Source: an uncultured Oscillospiraceae bacterium
GTDB taxonomy: Bacteria > Bacillota > Clostridia > Oscillospirales > Oscillospiraceae
Length of the DNA stretch: 40,523 bases
Reading direction: 5' to 3'
Assembly: GCA_904395905.1 (NCBI GenBank)
Contig: CAJFNZ010000121.1
Span: 1 to 40,523 of the forward strand
The notes under the pieces were generated by a model that saw only the letters and a program-made list of their open reading frames with translations, was not told where the DNA came from and made no database searches. The first letter of the stretch is position 1, and every line of letters starts with the position of its first letter. Below, piece by piece: positions 7,604 through 15,081 of the stretch. The position numbers and the translations under genes were made by a program.

Positions 7604-9315
7604 GGCTGCGCCTCCTTCTTGTACTGGGAGTCGTAGATCTCGCGGTAGACGCCGCACGTCTCCAGCAGCGTCTCATGGGTGCCGAGGCCCACGGCCTTCC
7701 CGTCGTCCAGGACCAGGATCTGGTCGGCGAAGCGGATGGAGGCCGTCCGCTGGGAGACGACGATGACGGTCGTGTCCTCCAGGGCCCGCAGGGCCCGGCG
7801 GAGCCGGGCGTCGGTGGCGTAGTCCAGGGCCGAGGCCGCGTCGTCGAGAATCAGGATCTCCGGCCGGCGCACCAGCGCCCGGGCAATGGTCAGCCGCTGC
7901 CGCTGGCCGCCGGAGAAGTTCCGGCCCCCCTGCTCCACCGGGGCGTCCAGCCCCTTTTTCTTGGAGCGGACGACGTCGGCGGCCTGGGCCATGTCCAGGG
8001 CCCGGAGGAGGTCCTCCTCGGTGGCCCCCGGGTTGCCCCAGAGGAGGTTGGAGCGGATGGTCCCCCGGAACAGCGTCGCCTTCTGGGGCACCAGGCCCAC
8101 CCGGGCCCGGAGGGCGCCGTCGTCCCAGGCCGACGTCTCCAGGCCGTCCACCAGGACCCGCCCGGCGGTGGGATGGTAGAACCCGGGAATCAGCTGGGCC
8201 ACCGAGGACTTGCCCGCGCCGGTGCCGCCGATGATGCCGAACACCGTGCCCCGGGGCACCGTGAAGGTCAGATCCGTCAGGGCCTCGCCGCCGGCCGCGC
8301 GGTAGGTGAGCCCCACGTGGTCGAAGACCACCGCCGGCCCCTCGGGCGGCGCCGTCTCCCGGCCGCCGGGCTCCAGGGGCACCTCCAGCAGGGCCTCAAT
8401 CCGGTTGCCGCAGGCCCAGGCCTTGGTGATGGTCAGAATCAGGTTGGCCATCTTGATGAGCTCCACGAGGATCTGGGACATGTAGTTGACCAGGGCCACC
8501 ACCTGCCCCTGGGTCAGGATCCCCAGCTGAACCCGGACGGCGCCGGTGTGAATCAGCACCACCAGGGCCAGGTTGATGAGGATGTACGTCACCGGGTTCA
8601 TCAGGGCCATGACGCGCCCCACAAAGAGGCTGAACCGCGTCAGCTTTTCGTTCTGGCCGTTGAAGGCCCGGACCTCCTCCAGCTCCTTGCCGAAGGCCCG
8701 GAGGACCCGGACGCCGGCCAGGTTTTCCCGGGTCATGGCCAGGAGGCCGTCCAGGTTCTGCTGGACCCGGCGGTAGCGGGGGATGCTCCAGAGCATCAGC
8801 CCGAAGACCACGGCGCACAGCACCGCGATGGCCACGGCAAAGACCGACGCCGCCCGCAAATCGATGGTGCAGGCCATGAACAGGGCCCCGAAGACGATGA
8901 ACGGCGAGCGGAGCAGCAGCCGCAGCCCCATGTTGACGCCGGTCTGCACCTGGTTGATGTCGCTGGTCATCCGGGTAATCAGGGTCGCGCTGCCCAGGCC
9001 GTCCTGCTGGGAGAAGGACAGGCCCTGGATGTGGGCAAACAGCCGGCTGCGCAAAGTGCCGGCGAAGTGGACGGCGGCCTTGGCCGCGAAGTACTGGGCG
9101 GTGATGGAGCTGGCCAGGCCCACCAGGGCCAGACCCACCAGCAGCAGCCCCAGCCGCAGGACCAGGCCCCGGTCGCCGCTGGCGATGCCGTCGTCAATCA
9201 TCGCCGCCACCACCAGGGGAACCAGCAGCTCGAAGGAGGCCTCCAGCAGTTTGAAGAGCGGCCCGAGGATGCACTCCTTCCGGTAGTCCCGCAGGTATCG
9301 AAACAGCTTACCCAT
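7600..9315 (-). CDS. ABC exporter half-transporter, subunit with degenerate ATPase site
   Basis: 571 aa; opens MGKLFRYLRDYRKECILGPL. Six-helix exporter transmembrane domain followed by an ATPase domain with Walker A GGTGAGKSS, canonical signature FSGGQ, Walker B LILDDAASALD with Asp where the catalytic Glu belongs, and Gln in place of the switch His (VSQRTAS). This is the pattern of the catalytically degenerate partner in heterodimeric exporters. The ATG at 9315 (GGAGGA 5 nt upstream) is preferred over an upstream ATG at 9357 that would add an Arg-rich tail and increase overlap. Its start overlaps the stop of the small gene 9308-9607 by 8 bp, so the two are translationally coupled. Confidence 0.93.
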   Translation of the reverse strand: MGKLFRYLRDYRKECILGPLFKLLEASFELLVPLVVAAMIDDGIASGDRGLVLRLGLLLVGLALVGLASSITAQYFAAKAAVHFAGTLRSRLFAHIQGLSFSQQDGLGSATLITRMTSDINQVQTGVNMGLRLLLRSPFIVFGALFMACTIDLRAASVFAVAIAVLCAVVFGLMLWSIPRYRRVQQNLDGLLAMTRENLAGVRVLRAFGKELEEVRAFNGQNEKLTRFSLFVGRVMALMNPVTYILINLALVVLIHTGAVRVQLGILTQGQVVALVNYMSQILVELIKMANLILTITKAWACGNRIEALLEVPLEPGGRETAPPEGPAVVFDHVGLTYRAAGGEALTDLTFTVPRGTVFGIIGGTGAGKSSVAQLIPGFYHPTAGRVLVDGLETSAWDDGALRARVGLVPQKATLFRGTIRSNLLWGNPGATEEDLLRALDMAQAADVVRSKKKGLDAPVEQGGRNFSGGQRQRLTIARALVRRPEILILDDAASALDYATDARLRRALRALEDTTVIVVSQRTASIRFADQILVLDDGKAVGLGTHETLLETCGVYREIYDSQYKKEAQP

Positions 9316-9607
9316 GTCCGTCCTCCGGCGGCGCCTGGTGGGCCTCCAGCCAGGCACGGATGGCCGCCAGGCCCTCGTCGCTCATGGGGAAGGTCTCCTC
9401 CGCCTCCACCCGGCTCTTCTCCAGGCAGTAGAGGCCGTGCCACAGCTGGCCGTGGATGGAGCTGGCCTCCAGGTCCACCTCCTTGGCGCTCTTCCTCTCC
9501 ACCGCCGGCGTCAGCATGAACCGCAGCAGGCCTTGGCTGCCGGAGAAGCGGTTGTTGTTGGCAAAGTAGTGGAGCGTGGGCAGATACAGCGACTGGGGCT
9601 CATCCAT
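9308..9607 (-). CDS. Small conserved-looking protein of unknown function
   Basis: 99 aa, opening MDEPQSLYLPTLHYFANNNRFSG and continuing with an RFMLTPA segment and an acidic C-terminus. There is no signal peptide, membrane segment or metal motif, and one Cys (LYCLEK). It is judged real because its ATG at 9607 overlaps the end of pepF by 8 bp and its stop overlaps the first ABC gene by 8 bp, a tight coupled arrangement, and because it fills the only gap in the operon. The FANNNRFSG...LRF pattern resembles short clostridial hypothetical proteins, but I cannot name a family. It might be a modulator of the exporter or peptidase; that is speculation. Confidence 0.7.
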   Translation of the reverse strand: MDEPQSLYLPTLHYFANNNRFSGSQGLLRFMLTPAVERKSAKEVDLEASSIHGQLWHGLYCLEKSRVEAEETFPMSDEGLAAIRAWLEAHQAPPEDGHG

Positions 9608-11411
9608 GGCGGGCCTCCCCGGTCAGCTGCTCCATCTCGTCGAGCAGCTGACCGAAGATCTCCAGGGCGTCCTCCACCGGCTTGGCCGTGGTCATGTCCA
9701 CCCCGGCCCCCTTGAGAAGGTCGATGGGGTCCTGGCTGCACCCGCCCGAGAGGAAGCCCAGGTAATCCCGGACGGCCGCCTCCCCCTCCCGGAGGATCCG
9801 CCGCGACAGGGCCATGGCCGCGGCGTAGCCGGTGGCGTACTGGAAGACATAGTAGTTGTAGTAGAAGTGGGGAATCCGGGCCCACTCCAGGTCAATCTGC
9901 GGGTCGAGGACCATCTCCGGGCCAAAGTACCGCTCGTTGAGGGCCCGGTACCGGGCGCAGAGGGTCTCGGCGGTCAGGGCCGTCCCCTGGGCGTTGAGCT
10001 GCGCCATCTCCAGCTCGAATTCGGCGAACATGGTCTGGCGGTACAGGGTGCCCTTGAACTGCTCCAGGAAGTGGTTGATGAGGTAGGCCCGCTCCTTCCG
10101 GTCGGTGGTCTTCCCCAGCAGGTGCTCCATCAGCAGGGCCTCGTTGCAGGTGGAGGCCACCTCGGCCACGAAAATCACGTAGTCCGAGTAGATGGGCGGC
10201 TGGTGCCGGTTGGACAGGTACGAGTGGATGGCGTGGCCCATCTCGTGGGCCAGGGTGAACTGGCTGTCCAGGGTGCCGTTGTAGTTGAGCAGCACGTAGG
10301 GGTGGACCCGGGCGCCGGCCGAGTAGGCCCCGGAGCGCTTGCCAGGGTTCTCGTAGACGTCAATCCACCGGTGCTCGTAGCCCTCCCGGAGGATGGCCCG
10401 GTACTCGTCCCCCAGGGGGGCCAGCGCCTCATAGACGGTCTTCTGGGCCTCCTCATAGGGGATTTTCCGGCTGACGCCGGGGACCAGCGGCGCGTAGACG
10501 TCGTACATATGCAGCTCCTCCAGGCCCAGGAGCTTCCGGCGCAGGGCCACGTAGCGGTGCATCTTGTCCAGGTTCCGGTGGACGGCTTCGATGAGGTTGT
10601 GGTAGACCGCCGTGGGGACGCAGTTGCCGTCCAGGGAGGCCTCCAGCGGCGAAGCGTACTTCCGGGCGTTGGCATAGAACTGCAGGCCCTTCACCTGGGA
10701 GGCCAGGACGGCGGCCACGGTGTTCCGGTACTGGCCGTAGGGCTCGTAGTAGTTGGTGAAGGCCGACTTCCGCAGGCAGCGGTCCGGGCTCTCCAGGTAG
10801 GTGGTGTACGTCCCCTGGGTCAGGGGGTGGGCCTGGCCCTGGCTGTCCACGGCGTCCCGGAACCGCAAATCGGCGTCGGCGAAGACCGAGTAGATGGTGT
10901 CCGGGGACTGGAGCAGCTCCCCCGCGCCGGCCAGCAGCTTCTCCTCGGCCGGAGAGAGGATGTGGTCCCGCTTCCGGCGGATGTTGTCGAAGTACCGGCG
11001 GTACAGGGCCAGTTCCGGCTTGTCCCGGTAGAACTGCTCCAGCGTCCCGTCGGGGATGGCCAGGATCTCCGGCGTCTCAAAGCTGGAGGCCGACGAGGCC
11101 TCCACCCACACGGCGGTGATGCGGTCGGTCATGGCCTGGTACTTGGCCACCCGGGTGTCCTCGTCGCTGCGCCGCTGGGCGTAGTTGGCCAGCCGGTCCA
11201 GCAGCAGGCTGACCGACTCATCCAGCTCCATGTATTCCAGCAAATCCTCGGCCGACGCCCCCAGCCGTCCGGCGTACGCCGGCAGCCGGGCAATCTGCTC
11301 CCGCAGCCGGGCCAGGTCCTCCTCCCAGGCCTCGTCGGTGGGGTACAGGTCCTCCAGGGCCCACAGCTCCTCCGGCTTCCGCTGGGCGCGCTCCAAAATG
11401 ACTTCTGCCAT
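9600..11411 (-). CDS. pepF: Oligoendopeptidase F (M3B family zinc peptidase)
   Basis: 603 aa, the usual length for PepF. Cytosolic metallopeptidase that cuts medium-length oligopeptides. The zinc site is LAHEMGHAIHS at about residue 388 (HExxH), with the downstream Glu in the helix ASTCNEALL. N-terminal LWALEDLYPTDEAWEEDL and C-terminal FYNYYVFQYATGYAAAMALS plus LSGGCSQDPIDLLKGAGVDM are typical PepF blocks. The ATG at 11411 follows GGAGG by about 7 nt. It is the first gene of a four-gene operon ending in the ABC exporter pair, with a promoter at 11453-11481. The pairing suggests processing or turnover of the same peptides the exporter handles, or simple co-expression. Confidence 0.96.
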   Translation of the reverse strand: MAEVILERAQRKPEELWALEDLYPTDEAWEEDLARLREQIARLPAYAGRLGASAEDLLEYMELDESVSLLLDRLANYAQRRSDEDTRVAKYQAMTDRITAVWVEASSASSFETPEILAIPDGTLEQFYRDKPELALYRRYFDNIRRKRDHILSPAEEKLLAGAGELLQSPDTIYSVFADADLRFRDAVDSQGQAHPLTQGTYTTYLESPDRCLRKSAFTNYYEPYGQYRNTVAAVLASQVKGLQFYANARKYASPLEASLDGNCVPTAVYHNLIEAVHRNLDKMHRYVALRRKLLGLEELHMYDVYAPLVPGVSRKIPYEEAQKTVYEALAPLGDEYRAILREGYEHRWIDVYENPGKRSGAYSAGARVHPYVLLNYNGTLDSQFTLAHEMGHAIHSYLSNRHQPPIYSDYVIFVAEVASTCNEALLMEHLLGKTTDRKERAYLINHFLEQFKGTLYRQTMFAEFELEMAQLNAQGTALTAETLCARYRALNERYFGPEMVLDPQIDLEWARIPHFYYNYYVFQYATGYAAAMALSRRILREGEAAVRDYLGFLSGGCSQDPIDLLKGAGVDMTTAKPVEDALEIFGQLLDEMEQLTGEARHG

Positions 11412-11452
11412 GGCGGTTCCTCCATTTCACAATCGGTAATCATCGTGGGGAT

Positions 11453-11481
11453 AGTGTACCACATTTTCTCCGCCGCCACAA
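11453..11481 (-). promoter_or_regulatory. Promoter of the pepF-ABC exporter operon
   Basis: Minus-strand TTGTGG (11481-11476), 17-bp spacer, TACACT (11458-11453). Lies 42 bp before the pepF start codon, right after the terminator of the upstream succinate module. Confidence 0.65.
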
Positions 11482-11503
11482 CGCCTGCCGGTCCCCGGCC
11501 CGG

Positions 11504-11538
11504 AAAAAATGCGCCCCGGACCGAGGGTCCGGGGCGCA
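11504..11538 (-). terminator. Terminator of the succinate module
   Basis: On the minus strand TGCGCCCCGGACC/GGTCCGGGGCGCA arms (11538-11510) with a short CGAG-region loop, followed by six T (11509-11504). Sits 18 bp after the stop codon of the transporter gene at 11557. Confidence 0.92.
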
Positions 11539-11556
11539 GAGGAACGGGTATGGGCA

Positions 11557-12759
11557 TCAGGCAATCAGCGTCACAATAAACTTGGCCGCCAGGACCACCA
11601 CCACCAGCGCCACCGGGTACGTGGCCGCGTAGGCCGAGGCCACGTCGTCGGTGCCGGCCACGCTGATGAGGGTGCCCAGGGCCGGCGTGCTGGTCATGCC
11701 GCCGGTGATGGAGCCCAAATTGTTGAAAATGCTCAGCTTGAACACGTACTTCCCCAGGAAGAAGCCCACCAGCATGGGCACCAGGGTGATAACAGCTCCG
11801 TAAAGGAAGTAGGACGCCCGGACGTACTGGATGAAGTTCACGCCGCCCGGGACGCCGGCGCCGATGAGGAAGAGCATCAGCCCCAGCTCCCGGAAGAAGT
11901 TCAGGGTGTTCTTACTGACCGACAAATCGATGCGGCCCATGTGCCCGAAGTGGCCCACGATGAGGCCGGCCACCAGCGTGCCGCCGGAGGAGCCCAGGGA
12001 GAAGTGGATGCCCGGGATGGTGATGCAGCCGATGACCAGGCCCAGGAACACCATCAGCACGAAGGGGAAGAACCCGTGGGCGTCAATTTTCCGGAGGATC
12101 CGGGCCTGGCTGCCGGTCTCGACGCCGCTGGCCGCCACGAAGGTCCGCCGCTCCTCCTCGATGTTCACGTGGAGGAGCTTCGGCACCAGCTGGACGAAGA
12201 ACACCACGCCCAGCACGCCGAAGAGGTACGCGATGCCGTAGCCGGCCGTGACGGCGGCCGGGTCGGCGGCCGCATCCTGGGCCGCCGAGAGGCCCGGCGT
12301 GCTGGTCAGCGCCCCGGTCATCAGCCCGACGGCCATGGACGAGGAGATGCCCGAGAGGAATTTGAGCGCCAGCGTCGTCGCCACGCCCACGGCGATGATG
12401 ACGACGCCCATCAGGATATACGCCAGGGAACTGCGGTTGAAGCTGCGGAAGAACTTCGGCCCGGCAATCAGGCCCACCGCCGTGACGAACAGCGCCGTGC
12501 CCAGGTTGGAAATCAGCGAGTACATGGGCCGGATGGTCTCGGTGTCGTAGAGGACAATGGTGTGCCCGGCCACGGTGAACGACCCCACCCGGTTGGCCAG
12601 GATGCCGAACAGCAGCGCCACCAGCAGGATGCCGGCGTCGCCCAGGGAGATGCCCTTGACCTCGATGCCGCCGATGAGATAGCCCAGCGCGGCAATGAAG
12701 AACACGAAGAACAGCGTCGTCAGCAGGGACGACAGGATGCTGCCGAGATACGCTTCCAT
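11557..12759 (-). CDS. AspT/SucE-type (AAE family) transporter, short form; candidate succinate exporter
   Basis: 400-aa membrane protein with the two repeated halves of the aspartate:alanine exchanger family (TC 2.A.81). Each half ends in the family motif: GALTSTPGLSAAQDAA in the first, GGMTSTPALGTLISVAG in the second. Known members (AspT, YidE, YbjL, and SucE1, a succinate exporter of Corynebacterium) run about 540-560 aa with two central RCK_C domains. Here that centre is replaced by a stretch of about 40 residues (LHVNIEEERRTFV...RKIDAHG). ATG at 12759 has GGAGG upstream. It is the last gene of the fumarate-reducing operon, 19 bp after the flavoprotein, so export of succinate or exchange of C4-dicarboxylates is the best guess. 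Aspartate/alanine exchange is the alternative. Confidence 0.85.
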   Translation of the reverse strand: MEAYLGSILSSLLTTLFFVFFIAALGYLIGGIEVKGISLGDAGILLVALLFGILANRVGSFTVAGHTIVLYDTETIRPMYSLISNLGTALFVTAVGLIAGPKFFRSFNRSSLAYILMGVVIIAVGVATTLALKFLSGISSSMAVGLMTGALTSTPGLSAAQDAAADPAAVTAGYGIAYLFGVLGVVFFVQLVPKLLHVNIEEERRTFVAASGVETGSQARILRKIDAHGFFPFVLMVFLGLVIGCITIPGIHFSLGSSGGTLVAGLIVGHFGHMGRIDLSVSKNTLNFFRELGLMLFLIGAGVPGGVNFIQYVRASYFLYGAVITLVPMLVGFFLGKYVFKLSIFNNLGSITGGMTSTPALGTLISVAGTDDVASAYAATYPVALVVVVLAAKFIVTLIA

Positions 12760-12778
12760 GGCGCTCGCCTCCTCTTTC

Positions 12779-14380
12779 TCACACCTTCCGGGTGTAGTCG
12801 GGCAGCAGCTTGGGGGACACGGCGTCGGTGACGATGCCGGCCTCGGCCAGCGCCTTCTGGAAGGCCTCCACGTGGGCGAGGGTCAGCTTGCCCACCGTCA
12901 CGTCCTTGGCCTTGGCCGCGGCGTTGCGGCCGGCGTTGCGGCCGAAGACGATGATGTCCAGGAGGCTGTTGCCCATCAGCCGGTTGCGGCCGTGGATACC
13001 GCCGACGGCCTCGCCGGCGACGAAGAGGTTCTCCACGTCGCTCATGCCGTCGCTGGTGATTTTCAGCCCGCCGTTCTGGTAGTGGAGGGTGGGATAGACG
13101 AGAATCGGCTCGGTGCGCAAATCGATGCCGTACTTGCCGAACATCCGCAGCATGGCGGGGATCCGCTTCTCAATGGTGCCCGCGCCGTGCTTCATCTCAA
13201 TCATCGGCGTGTCCAGCCACACGGCGTACCCGGCCGGCGTCTTGACGCCGTTGCCCCGGTCGGAGCACTCCCGGATGATGGCCGCCGAGGCCACGTCCCG
13301 GGTCTCCAGGGGATTCATGAAGGCCTCGCCGTGGACGTTGATGAGCATCGCGCCGATGGAGCGGACCTTCTCCGTGACCAGCGCGCCGAATATCTGAGCC
13401 GGGAAGGCCGCGCCGGTGGGGTGGTACTGGAGGGTGTCCGGATAGAGCAGCCGCGCCCCGGCCCGGTAGCCGAGAATCAGGCCGTCGGCCGTGGCCCCGT
13501 AGTGGTTGGAGGTGGGGAACCCCTGGTAGTGGAGCCGCCCCGCGCCGCCGGTGGCCAGGACGACCGTCTTGGCCCGGGCGATGAGCAGCTCGCCGGTCTC
13601 CATGTTCTTGAGCACCGCGCCGGCGCAGCGGCCGTTCTCGTCCTTGATGAGCTCGATGGCCGCGGTGAAGTCCACCACCTGGATGTCCTCCCGGTTGAGG
13701 ACCTCGTCCCGGAGGGTCCGCATAATCTCCGCGCCGGAGTAGTCCTTGGCCGCGTGCATCCGCTTGCGGGAGGTGCCGCCGCCGTGGGTGGTAATCATGG
13801 TGCCGTCGGGGGCCTTGTCAAACTCCACGCCCAGCTCGCTGAGCCAGCGGATGGCCTCGGGGGCCTCGGTGACCAGCTTGTAGAGCAGGTCCTTCTGGGC
13901 CGCGAAGTGGCCGCCGCCGTAGGCGTCCAGGAAGTGCTGGGCCGGGCTGTCGTTGGGCTTGTCGGCGGCCTGGATGCCGCCCTCGGCCATCATGGTGTTG
14001 GCGTCGCCCATGCGCAGCTTCGTGGCCACCAGGACCTTGGCCCCGCCGTTGTTGGCCTCGATGGCCGCCGAGGCGCCGGCGCCGCCGCCGCCGATGACCA
14101 GCACGTCCACGTCGTAGTCCGGGCTGCCGAGGTCCAGCGCCATGCCCGCAATCCGGGAGTTGGCCTGGAGCAGCTCCGCCAGCTCCAGCGGCACCTTGTC
14201 GCCCTGGTTGGGGCCCATTTTCAGGTTGGTGAACTGGTTCTGCCGGTAGTCCGGGTGGTACTGCTCCAGCAGCGCCTTCTTCTCCTCGGCCGTCATCCGC
14301 CGGGGATCCAGCTTCACATTCTCCGCCCGGGCGGCCTCCACCTTCCGGATGGATTCCTGCATGGTCTTGTCCTGATACAT
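12779..14380 (-). CDS. Fumarate reductase-type flavoprotein subunit, soluble
   Basis: 533 aa. FAD motif LVIGGGGAGASAA (94-106) after an unusual ~90-residue N-terminal extension. Substrate-site motifs of the fumarate reductase/succinate dehydrogenase family are present: LQYHPTG, IIRECSDRG, TLHYQNGG, NLFVAGEAVGGIHGRNRLMGNSL. At the position that carries the covalent FAD-binding His in E. coli FrdA (SHTVAAEGG) this protein has Asn128 (ANTMMAEGG), so FAD is probably non-covalent, as reported for methanogen thiol:fumarate reductase. No signal peptide is present, so it is cytosolic. The ATG at 14380 follows AAGGAGGGAG. It lies 15 bp after the iron-sulfur subunit, and no membrane anchor gene is present. 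Related reductases (for example of other 2-enoates) cannot be excluded, but fumC and mdh in the cluster favour fumarate. Confidence 0.9.
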   Translation of the reverse strand: MYQDKTMQESIRKVEAARAENVKLDPRRMTAEEKKALLEQYHPDYRQNQFTNLKMGPNQGDKVPLELAELLQANSRIAGMALDLGSPDYDVDVLVIGGGGAGASAAIEANNGGAKVLVATKLRMGDANTMMAEGGIQAADKPNDSPAQHFLDAYGGGHFAAQKDLLYKLVTEAPEAIRWLSELGVEFDKAPDGTMITTHGGGTSRKRMHAAKDYSGAEIMRTLRDEVLNREDIQVVDFTAAIELIKDENGRCAGAVLKNMETGELLIARAKTVVLATGGAGRLHYQGFPTSNHYGATADGLILGYRAGARLLYPDTLQYHPTGAAFPAQIFGALVTEKVRSIGAMLINVHGEAFMNPLETRDVASAAIIRECSDRGNGVKTPAGYAVWLDTPMIEMKHGAGTIEKRIPAMLRMFGKYGIDLRTEPILVYPTLHYQNGGLKITSDGMSDVENLFVAGEAVGGIHGRNRLMGNSLLDIIVFGRNAGRNAAAKAKDVTVGKLTLAHVEAFQKALAEAGIVTDAVSPKLLPDYTRKV

Positions 14381-14395
14381 GGGGAAGCTCCCTCC

Positions 14396-15070
14396 TTATT
14401 TCTCAATCTCGCGGTTGTTGTAAAGCTCCTGGATCTCGCTGAGGGGCTTCTCCATGAGGCTCTCAATCAGGGCCTCGAACTTGCCCTGGCGGACCTCCTC
14501 GATGCGGTCGTCCAGATGCTGGCAGTGGGGGGCCAGGTACTTGCCGTTGAGCCGCCGGGCCAGCATGGCCACCTGGGGATGGGAGATGCCCGCCGGGCAA
14601 CGGGAGGAGCAGATGCCGCACATGACGCAGTCGAAGGACGCCTCGGCGCACTTCTCGTACTCCCCCCGCTGGGCGTAGGCGATGTACTGCATGACGTTCA
14701 GGCTCTGGGGACAGACCTTCGTGCAGGCGTTGCAGCCGACGCAGGCGTAGATCTCCGGGTAGAGCTGCATCATAATCTGCTCGGTGGGCTTGACCTTCTC
14801 GATGTCGTAGACCGCTTTGACCAGGGGGAAAAACGGCAGCGTCGCCACGTACATGTTGTCCTGGACCTGGGTGGAGCAGGCCAGACAGGCCTTGAGCTCC
14901 CGGTCGCCCTTGATGCGGTAAATGGTGGCGCAGGCGCCGCAGAAGCCGTTGCGGCAGCCGCAGCCCCGGACCAGCTGGTAGCCGGCGTACTCCATGGCCT
15001 CCATGATGGTCAGGCTGTCGGGGACCTCGTACTTCTTTCCAAACAGGAAGACGTTAACCATATGTTCCAT
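14396..15070 (-). CDS. Fumarate reductase-type iron-sulfur subunit (2Fe-2S plus two 4Fe-4S)
   Basis: 224 aa. N-terminal plant-type [2Fe-2S] domain (C39-x4-C44-x2-C47-x14-C62) and C-terminal helical dicluster domain (C110, 113, 116, 120; C148, 151, 154, 158). The last motif keeps all four cysteines (CVMCGICSSRCP), predicting [4Fe-4S] where bacterial FrdB/SdhB usually has [3Fe-4S]. Start at 15070 (MEHMVNV) has AAGGAG 8 nt upstream; the open frame further upstream is an overlap with the neighbouring gene. It is far shorter than methanogen TfrB, which carries an extra HdrB-like CCG half; here HdrB is encoded separately in the same operon. It should pass electrons to the flavoprotein at 12779. Confidence 0.9.
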   Translation of the reverse strand: MEHMVNVFLFGKKYEVPDSLTIMEAMEYAGYQLVRGCGCRNGFCGACATIYRIKGDRELKACLACSTQVQDNMYVATLPFFPLVKAVYDIEKVKPTEQIMMQLYPEIYACVGCNACTKVCPQSLNVMQYIAYAQRGEYEKCAEASFDCVMCGICSSRCPAGISHPQVAMLARRLNGKYLAPHCQHLDDRIEEVRQGKFEALIESLMEKPLSEIQELYNNREIEK

Positions 15071-15081
15071 CGAAATTCTCC

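Noticed and set aside
9576-11579. 667-codon plus-strand open frame opposite pepF
   Set aside because: Antisense of a standard PepF with an intact zinc site; low-complexity V/G/L/Q composition.
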